A stretch of DNA of 64,000 nucleotides from an uncultured Brachyspira sp. (GTDB lineage Bacteria > Spirochaetota > Brachyspiria > Brachyspirales > Brachyspiraceae): the NCBI RefSeq assembly GCF_944390845.1, contig NZ_CALXRM010000003.1:28493-92492 (forward strand), given 5' to 3'. The first letter of the stretch is position 1, and each line of letters begins with the position of its first letter. This document shows, piece after piece, positions 53,989 through 63,839 of the stretch. The notes beneath the pieces are model-generated. The model searched no databases. It worked only from the letters and a program-made list of their open reading frames with translations, and was not told the origin of the DNA. The position numbers and the translations under genes are program-made.

Positions 53989-55797
53989 CTAAAATTTATA
54001 ACTGAAATTAAATGCATAACCATAATCCATAATGCCATATTCATTTTTATTAAAAATCGGTACAAAAGCATATGATATTTGTCTTTCTAAATTATTAATT
54101 GCAAATGATGATATTATAGTTGTAATTAAGCCTGCACCAAATACACCAACCCCTGTATAAAATAAAGTACGCTGAAGTTTAGAATCTTTATCAGTTTTAG
54201 AAGAGTTTAAAAAGTCAAAATTTATACTATTTATATTCTTTGTATTAACATACTGAATAACAAATGGACTAGCAGTTGTTAAAGCACCTCCAACCATTAA
54301 TACTATTCCAGTAGTTTTAAAAATTTTAGCAGTATTTAAACTTCTATTTAACTTTTGTATATTTTCAGCTCTATTTATAAGCTCCAATTTATTCTTAGAA
54401 GAATCGTTATTAGGATTTGCCTCTAAAGCTTTTTCATAATATTTTTTAGCTTCTTGAACATTTCCAGTACTCTTATTCAATTCCCCTAAAGCATATAAAA
54501 TATCAGAATTTTCAGGATTTATCTTTAATCCCGATAAATAAGCGTTTTCAGCTTCTTCATTATTTTTTATTCCTTCATATGATTTACCAAGCCAATACCA
54601 AACAATATCATTTTTATTATCAAGTTCTATATATTTTTTAAAATATTCTATTGCCTCATCTCTATACCCATAATTGTAATTAGCTGCTGCTATCATAAAT
54701 AAATTTTCTTTATTTTTAGGATCTAATTCTTCTACTTTATATAGAGCATTTAAAGACCTGCTATAATCTTCTGCTTCAAAATATGTTTTTCCAAATAAAT
54801 ACCAAGTTGTTATATCATTTTTATTGTATGATAATACTTGATAAAAATTATCAGCAGCTGCTTCATATTCTTTTCTAGCTAAATGTGATTTCCCCAATAA
54901 AAAATAACTTTTTTCAGAATAAGTATTTAACTTTATGGCTTCATTTAACAAATTTATAGCTTCATAATAATTTCCTTCATTGTAATATTTTTCAGCCAAA
55001 TTTTCTTTTTCTTTAGCCTGATTAATTTTTTCCATTTCTTTCCTCTTGGCTTCTTCTTTTTCTTTTCTTTCAAAATCTTCTATTTCTTTTTTTATGACTT
55101 CTCTATTTCTTATTAAAAGATTTTTCCTATTATTTAAAAATGCTTTAGAAGGTCTTGCCATAGAATTAAAAGCCCCATTATATATTATATCATTTAATAA
55201 ATCAAAATCTTCAAATTCATAATCTACATAGTAAGTTGATGAGCCAACGCTAAGATGTCGTATTTTTTCATTAACATATGCATGTCCAAGTTCCATATTA
55301 AAAGATTCATTTTTCTGACCATCGCTTATTAGAGGTAATTTATTTAATATATTGGCACCATTACCACTTCTAACAGCTTTTGATAAATACCTATTATCTT
55401 TTGTTATTTTATACATGCTTGTAAATTCAATATCAAAAGTTGTTTGATACTCTATATCAGTAGCTATATAAACTTGATAATAAAATTCATTTATATTTTT
55501 TTTATCATATACATAATCATCTGTTTCATCAACCAAATGATTTTCATTAGCACAAAATTTTATCATATATAATCTTATCTTACCATTTTGATTTGTAAGT
55601 TTTACAAATGCAGCATTATATATAGGAATAACTTCATTCTTTTGAGCATAAATGACACGATGATAGCTCCAAATATTATCAGTAATCAAAGATAGTTCTT
55701 TGGAATATTCTTTTAAATATCTATCAACCTTATCATAATTTTCATAAGAGAATGATATACTTGTAAAAATAAACAATATAATTATAATTTTTTTCAT
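53989..55797 (-). CDS. exported TPR protein with C-terminal membrane segments
   Basis: 602 residues from the ATG at 55797 (GAGGA upstream). Signal peptide 1-18 (MKKIIIILFIFTSISFS). Residues ~20-235 form a unique domain, ~240-275 a charged coil, ~270-475 about six TPR units (YYEAINLLNEAIKLN...), then two hydrophobic segments (~495-515 and ~550-570) and a barrel-like end YGYAFNFSYKF. Envelope scaffold. Third gene of an operon with the two upstream exported proteins; the longer frame to 55815 overlaps the preceding gene. Confidence 0.75.
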   Translation of the reverse strand: MKKIIIILFIFTSISFSYENYDKVDRYLKEYSKELSLITDNIWSYHRVIYAQKNEVIPIYNAAFVKLTNQNGKIRLYMIKFCANENHLVDETDDYVYDKKNINEFYYQVYIATDIEYQTTFDIEFTSMYKITKDNRYLSKAVRSGNGANILNKLPLISDGQKNESFNMELGHAYVNEKIRHLSVGSSTYYVDYEFEDFDLLNDIIYNGAFNSMARPSKAFLNNRKNLLIRNREVIKKEIEDFERKEKEEAKRKEMEKINQAKEKENLAEKYYNEGNYYEAINLLNEAIKLNTYSEKSYFLLGKSHLARKEYEAAADNFYQVLSYNKNDITTWYLFGKTYFEAEDYSRSLNALYKVEELDPKNKENLFMIAAANYNYGYRDEAIEYFKKYIELDNKNDIVWYWLGKSYEGIKNNEEAENAYLSGLKINPENSDILYALGELNKSTGNVQEAKKYYEKALEANPNNDSSKNKLELINRAENIQKLNRSLNTAKIFKTTGIVLMVGGALTTASPFVIQYVNTKNINSINFDFLNSSKTDKDSKLQRTLFYTGVGVFGAGLITTIISSFAINNLERQISYAFVPIFNKNEYGIMDYGYAFNFSYKF

Positions 55798-55807
55798 AAA
55801 TAAATCC

Positions 55808-56392
55808 TCATTCAATTATTTTTCTAAAAATATATACATACTCAATAGCTGAAACTTTTTTACCTTTATATTCCATATTATCATATTCAGCATACAATCC
55901 AACAGTAGATAATACCACTATATCATTATCAATTTGATATGATAATCTCCACTTCATACTTTTCCCAGAATAATATGAAACAGAATTTGCACTTACAAAA
56001 TCTCTGACATTATTTAATAAAAAACTTGTTTCATATGATTTTTTTATAGGTGCTTGATGATCCATAAAAATTAGATTATATGTATTATCTTTCTCAGTAA
56101 ATTGTGCATATGGAACATATTCGTTCACATCACTTTTTTTAGCATATTTTATATACAATTTATAATTATCAAGTTCATTTGGTTCTTCATGATCTATCAT
56201 CTTATTATTAAAATCATAATATGCTATTCCTCTAGAAGCAATTATATAAGATGTGTCTCCTGTACTATTAATCATATTATCTGGTAAAGAATTTTTAGTT
56301 ATTTTACTTTTATCTATATATGACTGTTCTGATTTTGTAAATGAATAAAGTAAAAAGCTAGCCATTAAAAATAATATAAAAATTTTTTTCAT
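55808..56392 (-). CDS. exported protein of unknown function
   Basis: 194 residues, signal peptide 1-17 (MKKIFILFLMASFLLYS). The mature part has strand-rich segments with Tyr and Asp (YIIASRGIAYYDF, MKWRLSYQIDND). GAGGAG precedes the ATG. Middle gene of a three-gene operon. No family recognised. Confidence 0.7.
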   Translation of the reverse strand: MKKIFILFLMASFLLYSFTKSEQSYIDKSKITKNSLPDNMINSTGDTSYIIASRGIAYYDFNNKMIDHEEPNELDNYKLYIKYAKKSDVNEYVPYAQFTEKDNTYNLIFMDHQAPIKKSYETSFLLNNVRDFVSANSVSYYSGKSMKWRLSYQIDNDIVVLSTVGLYAEYDNMEYKGKKVSAIEYVYIFRKIIE

Positions 56393-56422
56393 TGTATTCT
56401 CCTCAAAAATTTTATTATTTAT

Positions 56423-57364
56423 TTAATAAATATCTGATTCAGGACTGTCTTCATATTCACTATTAAGATTTATCAAATCATTATACCAAGCAGTATAGCT
56501 GTTATAATTCTTAACACTATCTATATAATTTTTTACTTTTTGGGAATTAGCACCATATTTTCGTATAACATCATCAATAGCCATCACAAAATAACCATAA
56601 GCTGTAACCTCATAAGTATTTTTATTTTGCATTTGTTCTATCTGAAATATAATATTTTGTATTTCTTTATCATTCATAGTTCTAAAATCTGGTAATAGTG
56701 CTTTTGTTTCTATTTTTGTATTTTCATTTTTTTTAGATTCTGTTCCTATATTATTTTTATTATATCCAAATAAAATATCAAATGCTTTAATATATGTACT
56801 GCCTTTAAAAGGATATCCTGTGTCTGGATCATAATCATCACTGTATAATATTTTTTTGTAATTACTAAAAGATTTATTCTCAAGAATATAATTTCTATAT
56901 ATACTTGCAATATACTCTTCTTCTTTAGAATCTTTTTCTGCTAATATGTAAGTATTAGAATATAATAGCTCATTTATTATAGTATCTTCTTCATTATCAT
57001 GCTCTTCTATTTCATCAAATGTTGTTCCGCAGGTATAGGTATACATCTTATCTTTATAAAATGTTATTGCTTCATAAAACAAATCGTTAAATTGTGTATC
57101 AGCAACATAATAATATTCGTTATTAGGCATATTAGTTATGAATGTATGTGCAAATACTTTATTAAATGTACGAAATGGAGGAAAATAAATAGGTAGTATT
57201 TTATCACCGTCTTTAGCTATATAATAATAATTGGTAGTATCATTATTATTTACTTTGTAAAAAACTCTATTAAGATATTTATCTATAGTGTAGTTATTTT
57301 TTGAACTGCATCCTATAGAAAATATCATCAATAAAACAATCAGTAAAAATAATATTTTTCTCAT
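56423..57364 (-). CDS. lipoprotein of unknown function
   Basis: 313 residues. Signal peptide with lipobox FSIGC (Cys near residue 19), then Ser-Ser-Lys. The body is Asp/Tyr-rich with a YYIAKDGDKILPIYFPPF segment related to the upstream-domain style of the other two exported proteins of the operon. GGAG lies nine bases before the ATG. First gene of the operon, under a promoter next to a pentamer repeat. Confidence 0.75.
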   Translation of the reverse strand: MRKILFLLIVLLMIFSIGCSSKNNYTIDKYLNRVFYKVNNNDTTNYYYIAKDGDKILPIYFPPFRTFNKVFAHTFITNMPNNEYYYVADTQFNDLFYEAITFYKDKMYTYTCGTTFDEIEEHDNEEDTIINELLYSNTYILAEKDSKEEEYIASIYRNYILENKSFSNYKKILYSDDYDPDTGYPFKGSTYIKAFDILFGYNKNNIGTESKKNENTKIETKALLPDFRTMNDKEIQNIIFQIEQMQNKNTYEVTAYGYFVMAIDDVIRKYGANSQKVKNYIDSVKNYNSYTAWYNDLINLNSEYEDSPESDIY

Positions 57365-57497
57365 TTTTTATATCTCCTATTTTATTTTTTATTGCAATGC
57401 TGAAAGAGATGGCATTAATATATTTAAGTATTTCCGAAGATTGAAATAAATTTTTGATAGTTATTTGATAGAATGAGTTTATAAAGTTTAATAAGAT

Positions 57498-57503
57498 ATT
57501 ATA
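57498..57503 (-). promoter_or_regulatory. -10 box abutting a pentamer repeat
   Basis: Perfect TATAAT on the minus strand (57503-57498), two bases from the (GCGAT)8 tract, 134 bases before the lipoprotein start. The -35 position falls inside the repeat (ATCGCA, three of six matches), so transcription likely needs help or depends on tract length. Confidence 0.5.
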
Positions 57504-57505
57504 AT

Positions 57506-57545
57506 GCGATGCGATGCGATGCGATGCGATGCGATGCGATGCGAT
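57506..57545. repeat. (GCGAT)8 simple sequence repeat
   Basis: Eight pentamers without interruption. No reading frame through it continues more than ten codons on either strand, so it is not a coding contingency tract. Confidence 0.9.
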
Positions 57546-57674
57546 TAAATAACATAATCAATTAAACCTTATATTAGTATTTCATTAATTAAGTATATAC
57601 CATAATATTTATTTGTCAATATTTTATGTCTTTATATAAAAATAAAAATTATTGTTGGTATTTTATTTATTAAT

Positions 57675-58103
57675 ACGCACGGTAAATAGATAAAAAAATT
57701 TAAACTAGTTAATAATGCAGTTAGTGTTATTAACTACTTTTTTATTTAACGTGCGGTTTATTCATTAAAAATTTAAATAACATTAGGGCGGGTGCTTTTA
57801 AATTCTGTTTAAGCAAATAAGAAAGAATAAATTAAAATTGCAAATGAAATTAATAAAGAATAATGGGTGGGATTGTAATAAAAGTTTTAAAACTTAATTA
57901 CACTTGCCCGCCCTTTAGGCTTTTAACTTTTTCTCTCATTTCTGAATTATTTTTCTTTTTTATTTCCACTGTTATTTTAGCTGCCCACCCAAAATTTTTT
58001 TTAAATTTAGAATGCATACAACGCACGTTAAACTAAATCGAAAAATATAAATCAATTAATAATACAACGTTTATTATATTAAAAAATCAGCTCACCGTGC
58101 GGT
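57675..58103. repeat. composite repeat: A, S forward, S reverse, A
   Basis: In the gap 57365-58254. A 57675-57757, S forward 57785-57872, S reverse 57906-57992, A 58021-58103. The part 57703-58103 is repeated with strong identity at 59347-59739 on the other side of the hydrolase gene. Confidence 0.8.
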
Positions 58104-58254
58104 ATGTAAATTTTAAATCTAGTTAAAACAGGTGTTTGATCTCATTTTTTATACTATACCTAAAAAGTATAGTTTGTTATAAATAATAAATATTTGATAT
58201 ATATAAATATTTTATTATAATAACAATAATTATAATAAAACGGAGGACATTCTA

Positions 58255-59295
58255 ATGATAAAAACTTTTTTAAAAAGGGCAGTATTATTTTCAGTATATA
58301 TGCTTTTTCCTATAAGTACAATTATGGCACAGAATAATACATTGAAATGGGATAAAACTTTTAAAAAAAGTGATAAAGTAACAGTAAAAAAAGTATCATT
58401 CTATAATAGATTAGGAATAAATATAGTTGCTGATTTGTATACACCTAAAGATATTAATACAAATCAAAAATACAAAGCATTAGTTATAGGCGGACCTTAT
58501 GGAGCTGTAAAAGAGCAGGCAGCAGGAGTATATGCTCAATCTATGGCAGAAAGAGGATTTGTTACTATAGCATTTGACCCTTCTTATAATGGAGAAAGCG
58601 GAGGTTCTCCTCATTATACAGCTTCTCCTGAGGCATTTGCTGAAGATTTTAGTGCTGCTGTTGATTTTCTTGGAACGCTTGATTATGTTGATAGAAATGA
58701 AATAGGAGCTATAGGAGTATGCGGAAGCGGAAGTTTTGTTTTGAGTGCTGCACAGATTGATACAAGAATAAAAGCTATAGCAACTGCAAGTATGTATGAT
58801 ATGGGCAGAGTTGCACGTCAAGGTTTATATGATTCTGTAACTGCTGAAGATAGAAAGAAAATGCTTGATGATATTTCTATGCAAAGATGGAATGAATATG
58901 AAGGAGGTGAGAAAAAATACCAAATAGGAACACCTGAAACTATAGATGAAAACTCTTCGGATATAGTAAAAGAGTTCTACAGTTATTATCGTACAGAGAG
59001 AGGCTTTCACCCTCGTGCAACAACTACAATGTCTATTATAAGTACTGTAAGTTTGATGAATTATTATCCTTTGGAGCAGATTGATTTTATATCACCAAGA
59101 CCTATACTTTTTATAGCAGGAGAAAAAGCTCATTCAAGATATTTCAGTGAAGATGCATACGAAAAAGCAAAGGAACCTAAAGAATTAATAATAATACCTA
59201 ATGCTAATCATGTTGATCTTTATGATAGAACTGATTTAATACCTTTTGACAAATTAGCTGATTTCTTTAATCAAAATTTAACGAGTAAAAATTAA
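58255..59295 (+). CDS. secreted alpha/beta hydrolase
   Basis: 346 residues with signal peptide 1-25 (ends IMAQ). Alpha/beta hydrolase with nucleophile elbow IGVCGSGSF near residue 160 (Cys in the place of the usual Ser, as in dienelactone hydrolases), acid region AGEKAHSR near 290 and catalytic His in NANHVDLYD near 324. Likely a periplasmic or secreted esterase. CGGAGGAC precedes the ATG. The gene is enclosed by two copies of a ~395-bp composite repeat, so it could be lost by recombination. Confidence 0.8.
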   Translation: MIKTFLKRAVLFSVYMLFPISTIMAQNNTLKWDKTFKKSDKVTVKKVSFYNRLGINIVADLYTPKDINTNQKYKALVIGGPYGAVKEQAAGVYAQSMAERGFVTIAFDPSYNGESGGSPHYTASPEAFAEDFSAAVDFLGTLDYVDRNEIGAIGVCGSGSFVLSAAQIDTRIKAIATASMYDMGRVARQGLYDSVTAEDRKKMLDDISMQRWNEYEGGEKKYQIGTPETIDENSSDIVKEFYSYYRTERGFHPRATTTMSIISTVSLMNYYPLEQIDFISPRPILFIAGEKAHSRYFSEDAYEKAKEPKELIIIPNANHVDLYDRTDLIPFDKLADFFNQNLTSKN

Positions 59296-59346
59296 AGAAG
59301 TATAATTGATTTGTCTTTAATAACTTTAAAATATTAAAAAGTTTAT

Positions 59347-59739
59347 ACTAGTTAATAATTCAATTTATGTTATTAACTAGTTTTTTATTATCGTGTGGTG
59401 TGTAGGCTAAAAATTTAAATAACACTATGGGTTTTTAAATCCTGTTTAAGCAAATAAGAAAGAATAAATTAAAATTGCAAATGAAATTAATAAAGAATAA
59501 TGGGTGGGATTGTAATAAAAGTTTTAAAACTTAATTACATTTACCCGCCCTTTAGGCTTTCAATCTTTTTCTCTCATTTTTGTATTATTTTTCTTTTTTA
59601 TTTCCACTGTTATTTTAGCTGCCCACCCAAGATTTTTTTTAAATTTAGAATGCATAAAACGCACGTTAAATTAAAATAATGATATAAATCGATTAATAAT
59701 ACAATTTTAATTATATTTAAAAATCTGCTCACCGTGCGG
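59347..59739. repeat. second copy of composite repeat (terminator, decayed S, S reverse, A)
   Basis: Begins with hairpin ACTAGTTAATAA/TTATTAACTAGT plus T6 (59347-59388), which can terminate the hydrolase transcript. Then a decayed S forward ending TGGGTGGGA (59501-59509), S reverse 59543-59631, A 59659-59739. Confidence 0.8.
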
Positions 59740-59748
59740 CATAAAAAT

Positions 59749-59783
59749 AGGGTATAGAAAAAATTATTTCTATACCCTTTTAT
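59749..59783. terminator. perfect hairpin terminator
   Basis: AGGGTATAGAAA/TTTCTATACCCT 12-bp stem with T runs on both strands; it lies just after the end of the vsp remnant on the minus strand. Confidence 0.8.
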
Positions 59784-59800
59784 TTTATAACAATGATCTT

Positions 59801-60072
59801 TTATTGAGCACTATTAGGATTCAAAGAAGGTAAATACCAAGTTATACCAGTGTTCGCACCAAATGCTATAGGTAATCCATTTACTGGAGATTGTATTTTT
59901 GGAACTCCATTGTTTACATCCATTTCAAAGTACCATTCCAAAGCCTGTATAGGTCTTACATAAACTTCTCCATAAGCAGACCAATATATACTGTGTACAA
60001 GCTTGCTTCCTTTTCTTCCGTCATCTTCAATTCTGTATCCTAAACCAGGTTCAAATTCTGTACTCCTAAAGT
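59801..60072 (-). pseudogene. remnant of a variable surface protein (vsp-like) gene
   Basis: The minus strand has an intact C-terminal reading frame of ~88 residues ending at TAA 59803-59801: strands EFEPGLGYRIEDDG, LVHSIYWSAYGEVYV, ALEWYFEMDVN and ending GANTGITWYLPSLNP. This pattern resembles Brachyspira variable surface outer-membrane proteins. Upstream the frame meets TAA within ten codons and has no start, so the N-terminal two thirds are deleted. The flanking gap 60073-60400 is AT-rich. Confidence 0.6.
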
Positions 60073-60402
60073 TTTTTTATTTTATAGGTGTAGTCTAGGA
60101 AAATTATTTATAGAATTCAAATTTTTTTCAAAAAAAATTTTGATTTTATTAAAAAATCTAACTTTTTTTAATATTTTTAATTTTGTTATATAAAGTTTTA
60201 TTTTTATGTTTTATTATGTATATGATAAAATTTAAATGATTACTTTATTCTAATTGCCCTATCATTAGAACAATAAGTAAATAATATTTACAAAACTTAT
60301 AAAATTTTATATTCTTTTATATTAATATGTGTTAAATGTATTGTAATACTCTTGTAAGTTTATGCTTTAAGTAAAAATATCGTAAATTAAATGTAAAATA
60401 TA

Positions 60403-60453
60403 TTGACAAAAACTGTAATTAGGCTATACTTATAATTGTAAAGATAATTTACA
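60403..60453 (+). promoter_or_regulatory. promoter and operator-like palindrome
   Basis: TTGACA (60403-60408), 16-base spacer, TATACT (60425-60430), then TGTAAA-GATAA-TTTACA (60437-60453) over the start site. Similar arrangement at 10030. Confidence 0.6.
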
Positions 60454-60485
60454 GTAACAAAGAACAAAATTAAAGGAGATTTATT

Positions 60486-60917
60486 ATGACAAAAAAATTA
60501 TTTGCTTTATTAATAACTTTAACAGTAGTTTCTACTTCATCTGCTTTTGCTGATTGGTTGGTTCCAGCTTCTTCACTTCCTCAGAAATCACAAAGTTTGA
60601 TATCACAATTATATCCAGATGCTCAGATATGGAAAGTAGAGAGAGATGGAAGAAAATTTGAAGTTAAATTATCAAATGGTGCTTCAATAGACTTTTTAAT
60701 GAATGGCGATTGGCATAGTATAGACGGTGAGTATAATGGTGTACCTCTTTCTGCTTTACCTCAAAAAGTAGCAAACACAATACAAAATAGTTATCCTCAA
60801 GCTGCTGTAATAGATGTTGAAAAAGAATGGGGAAATTATAAAGTAAAATTAAATAACTTTATGGAATTATTTATATCAGCTAATGGACAATTAATGGGAC
60901 AGAAATTTGATGATTAA
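60486..60917 (+). CDS. secreted PepSY-like protein
   Basis: 143 residues: signal peptide 1-21 (ends SAFA) and two PepSY-like (BLIP-like) repeats. Each has LPQK(S/V)...I(S/Q)..YP.A.I..VE...(K/W)(F/Y)(E/K)VKL.N...(I/L)(D/F). Small periplasmic proteins of this type are common in bacteria; ligand unknown. AAAGGAG lies before the ATG, and a good promoter with a palindromic operator precedes it, so it is a regulated single-gene unit. Confidence 0.85.
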   Translation: MTKKLFALLITLTVVSTSSAFADWLVPASSLPQKSQSLISQLYPDAQIWKVERDGRKFEVKLSNGASIDFLMNGDWHSIDGEYNGVPLSALPQKVANTIQNSYPQAAVIDVEKEWGNYKVKLNNFMELFISANGQLMGQKFDD

Positions 60918-60946
60918 TACTCTATAATTATTTATGAAAAATACTG

Positions 60947-60982
60947 AAAAAGGAGGGCTGTTTTTTATGGCTCTCCTTTTTT
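60947..60982 (+). terminator. rho-independent terminator
   Basis: AAAAGGAGGGC / GCTCTCCTTTT stem with T tail, 30 bases after the PepSY-like gene. Confidence 0.85.
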
Positions 60983-61073
60983 ATTACCATATTTTTAGAA
61001 AAATTTTTTATTCATATTTACTTTAAATTTTTATTATGCTAGCCTTTTATAAAGTTATTTTTTGGAGTATAGT

Positions 61074-62075
61074 ATGTATCATTCAAGATTTAAGGGAAGT
61101 CATTATGAAGCAGGTTTCAAATATGGAAGTATACTTTCCAAAAACAATATAAACCCTTTAGATAAAATAAAAATATCAAAAGAGCGTAAGGTCTTTGCAG
61201 CAAAATGCATACCAATATATAAAGAATTTTTTCCTGAAATAATAGAAGAAATAAAAGGAATGGCTGATGGATTAAGCAGCAATAATATAAAAACGGATTA
61301 TAAAGATATAGCAGATTTTTTATTTACAATATATGCTTTTACATTTGAAAATAAATGTTCTTCTTTTGCATTTAAAACAGATGATGATATTATTTTGGCA
61401 AAAAACAGTGATTTTATAAAAAGCATAGAAAAGTATTGTGATAGTGTATATTATAAATTAAATGATTCATATTCATTTATAGCAAATACAACGGCATTCA
61501 TTGAAATGGAAGATGGTATTAATGAAAAAGGTCTTGCCTGTGCTTTAACTTTTGTATACCCAGTAAAAATAAATTATGGTTTTAATGCCGGCATGCTTAT
61601 AAGATATATATTAGAAAAATGTAATGATGTAAATGAAGCTTTATCTTTTTTAAAAGAAGTACCTATATCATCAGCACAAAATATTATTATAGCAGATAGA
61701 AATTCCAATATAGTATTAGTTGAATGCAACTGTGATAAAAAATATATAATAAAAAATGATTATGTATTTACTTCCAATCATTTTACAAGTGAATCTATGA
61801 AAGTTTATCAAACGGATTTAGAAGATAATGTGCATTCTTATGAAAGATATAATACATTAGAAAACGCTTTTAAAAACAATAAATGTAATTTAGATTTTTC
61901 AAAAGAATTGTTATCAGGCAAATATGGTTTTATATGTCAGTATGATAAGAAAGATGATATAGATACTATTTGGTCAAGCATATATTCTATAAAGGATAAA
62001 AATATATATAGGGTAGAAGGCAACCCGTCAAGAAAGAATTTTAAAGAGGATAAAAGATTAAAATTTTCTTATTAA
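61074..62075 (+). CDS. C45/acyltransferase-like Ntn-hydrolase
   Basis: 333 residues. N-terminal FKGSHYEAGFKYGSIL motif, then the self-processing Cys in NKCSSFAF near residue 99, followed by the DDDIILAKNSDF loop; the C-terminal half has IADRNSNIVLVE and VEGNPSRK. This is the AAT/C45 family (isopenicillin acyltransferase-like) that hydrolyses amide bonds of acylated substrates. Start chosen at ATG 61074 with TTTGGAG six bases upstream; a TTG four codons earlier overlaps that site. No signal peptide. Confidence 0.8.
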   Translation: MYHSRFKGSHYEAGFKYGSILSKNNINPLDKIKISKERKVFAAKCIPIYKEFFPEIIEEIKGMADGLSSNNIKTDYKDIADFLFTIYAFTFENKCSSFAFKTDDDIILAKNSDFIKSIEKYCDSVYYKLNDSYSFIANTTAFIEMEDGINEKGLACALTFVYPVKINYGFNAGMLIRYILEKCNDVNEALSFLKEVPISSAQNIIIADRNSNIVLVECNCDKKYIIKNDYVFTSNHFTSESMKVYQTDLEDNVHSYERYNTLENAFKNNKCNLDFSKELLSGKYGFICQYDKKDDIDTIWSSIYSIKDKNIYRVEGNPSRKNFKEDKRLKFSY

Positions 62076-62116
62076 AATAATTTAAACATTAAAAAAATAA
62101 TTTAAACATTATTTTA

Positions 62117-62432
62117 ACGCACGGTTAATGAAGCTTAATATATAATTGAATTTAAATTATTAATCATTCTAAATTGAAAATTTTATTCTGCGTGCGGTAT
62201 ATAAATAACAAATTTAAAAACAACTTGGGTGGGTGTTAAAATAACAGATTAAAATAAAAAGGAAAAATGCAGTAAAAATAACATAAAAGAATTTAAAAGA
62301 AATAGGGTGGGGTTAAAATAAAGCTTTAAAACTTATTTACATACCCCGCCCTTTAAAATTTTTTATCTTAATAAAAAATTATAACTTTATTATTCTTAAA
62401 AAACAAATATTGAAAAGCAACGCCCGCCCAAG
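62117..62432. repeat. composite repeat: A, S forward, S reverse
   Basis: Fills the gap 62076-62471. A 62117-62198 (ACGCACGGTT to CTGCGTGCGGT), S forward 62224-62312 (CTTGGGTGGGTG to AGGGTGGGG), S reverse 62344-62432 (CCCCGCCC to GCCCGCCCAAG). Confidence 0.75.
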
Positions 62433-62471
62433 TGCTGATTAGGTTTATAACCTTTATAAGTATATTTTCTG

Positions 62472-63839
62472 TTATAAAGATTCTGACATCATTTGTTTTT
62501 TCTTAGCATTTCTATAAATGTATATGTACATTATAGAAGCTAATAATATGGAAGCTACGTCTGCTATAGGCTGTGCCCATATTATGCCGTTTATTCCAAA
62601 AAATTTTGTTCCTAAATATATAGCAGGTACAAAGGCAAGACCTTGTCTGCATATAGAAAGTACCAAAGAAGGCAATGCTTTCCCAAGTGCCTGAAATGTT
62701 GATATAAATACAAATTGAAATCCTATAATAGGAGCCACTGAATATGCTGCTATTAAAAACTTAGAGCCATACTCTATAACTTCATAATTTTTAATAAATA
62801 TTTTAACTAATTCTTCAGAGAATATCAAAGCTATAATTAGAAATATAGTACCAGCTACAAAACTAAATAGGCAGGATAATTTTATTGATGCATTCATTCT
62901 TTTATAATTTTTAGAAGCGAAATTGTATCCTATAAAAGGCTGAATCCCTTGTCCTAATCCTATAAAAACTAAAAGTACAAGAGTAAATATTCTTTGTGAA
63001 ACTCCAAGCCCAGCAACAACATTATCATTATATTTTGAGGCGAAATTATTTATTAAAATATTAGCTATACTGATAAGAACATTATTCATAAACACAGGAA
63101 AGCCAATAGAAAAAACATTATTAAGTATATCATTTGATAATGAGAACTCTTTTATATTTATAGATAAGAAAGTACTTTTTCTAGATATATGCCATATATA
63201 ATAAAAAGTAGAGCATGCATTTCCTATTATTGTAGCTAATGCAGCACCAGCAACACCCATATTCATATAGAGTATCATAATAGGATCCAATATAATATTT
63301 ATAATAGTTCCAAGCATCATTCCAATCATAGCCTCTTTTGAAGCTCCTTCAGAACGTACTATTTGACCTAATGACATTTGACAAACTACAAATACAGCAC
63401 CGAATGCCACTATAAGTAAATAATCTGAAGCGTATTTATATGTATAAGGACTTGCTCCTGATAATTTTAATATCTGTTTTAAAAATATCAAAAATACAGC
63501 CATACATACTATACCAGTAATAACACTGGCATAAAATGCAAATGCAGAAACCTGTTTAGCTTTATGATAATCTTTAGCTCCCAAGCTTCTAGATATATAC
63601 GAAGCTCCTCCAATACCATATATAGAACCGAAAGACATAAGCACCAAATATATAGGCATAGTAAGAGAAACGGCAGCTACCTGATTAGGGTCGTTAGTTT
63701 TTCCTACAAAGAAAGTATCAACCATATTATAAAATACATTGACAAGCATGCCCAATATAGTTGGAAGTGCTAAAGTTATTAATGCTTTATATACAGGATA
63801 ATTTTCAAATACATCAATTTTTTTATCATGTTTATTCAT
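62472..63839 (-). CDS. MATE-family multidrug/Na+ efflux transporter
   Basis: 455 residues with 12 predicted membrane helices in two similar halves. Family traits: ALPTILGMLVNVFYNMVDTFFVG at the start (residues 18-42), MPIYLVLMSFG, the conserved loop PGSIGGASYIS-like segment and the second-half GLGQGIQPFIGYNFASKN. Likely exports cationic drugs or metabolites by H+ or Na+ antiport; coupling ion cannot be told. GGGAAA precedes the ATG. Nothing recognisable in 63840-64000. Confidence 0.9.
   Translation of the reverse strand: MNKHDKKIDVFENYPVYKALITLALPTILGMLVNVFYNMVDTFFVGKTNDPNQVAAVSLTMPIYLVLMSFGSIYGIGGASYISRSLGAKDYHKAKQVSAFAFYASVITGIVCMAVFLIFLKQILKLSGASPYTYKYASDYLLIVAFGAVFVVCQMSLGQIVRSEGASKEAMIGMMLGTIINIILDPIMILYMNMGVAGAALATIIGNACSTFYYIWHISRKSTFLSINIKEFSLSNDILNNVFSIGFPVFMNNVLISIANILINNFASKYNDNVVAGLGVSQRIFTLVLLVFIGLGQGIQPFIGYNFASKNYKRMNASIKLSCLFSFVAGTIFLIIALIFSEELVKIFIKNYEVIEYGSKFLIAAYSVAPIIGFQFVFISTFQALGKALPSLVLSICRQGLAFVPAIYLGTKFFGINGIIWAQPIADVASILLASIMYIYIYRNAKKKQMMSESL

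Noticed and set aside
57506..57545. Coding contingency tract in the GCGAT repeat
   Set aside because: All three plus-strand frames stop within a few codons after the tract and the minus frames contain no start, so it cannot switch a protein frame.
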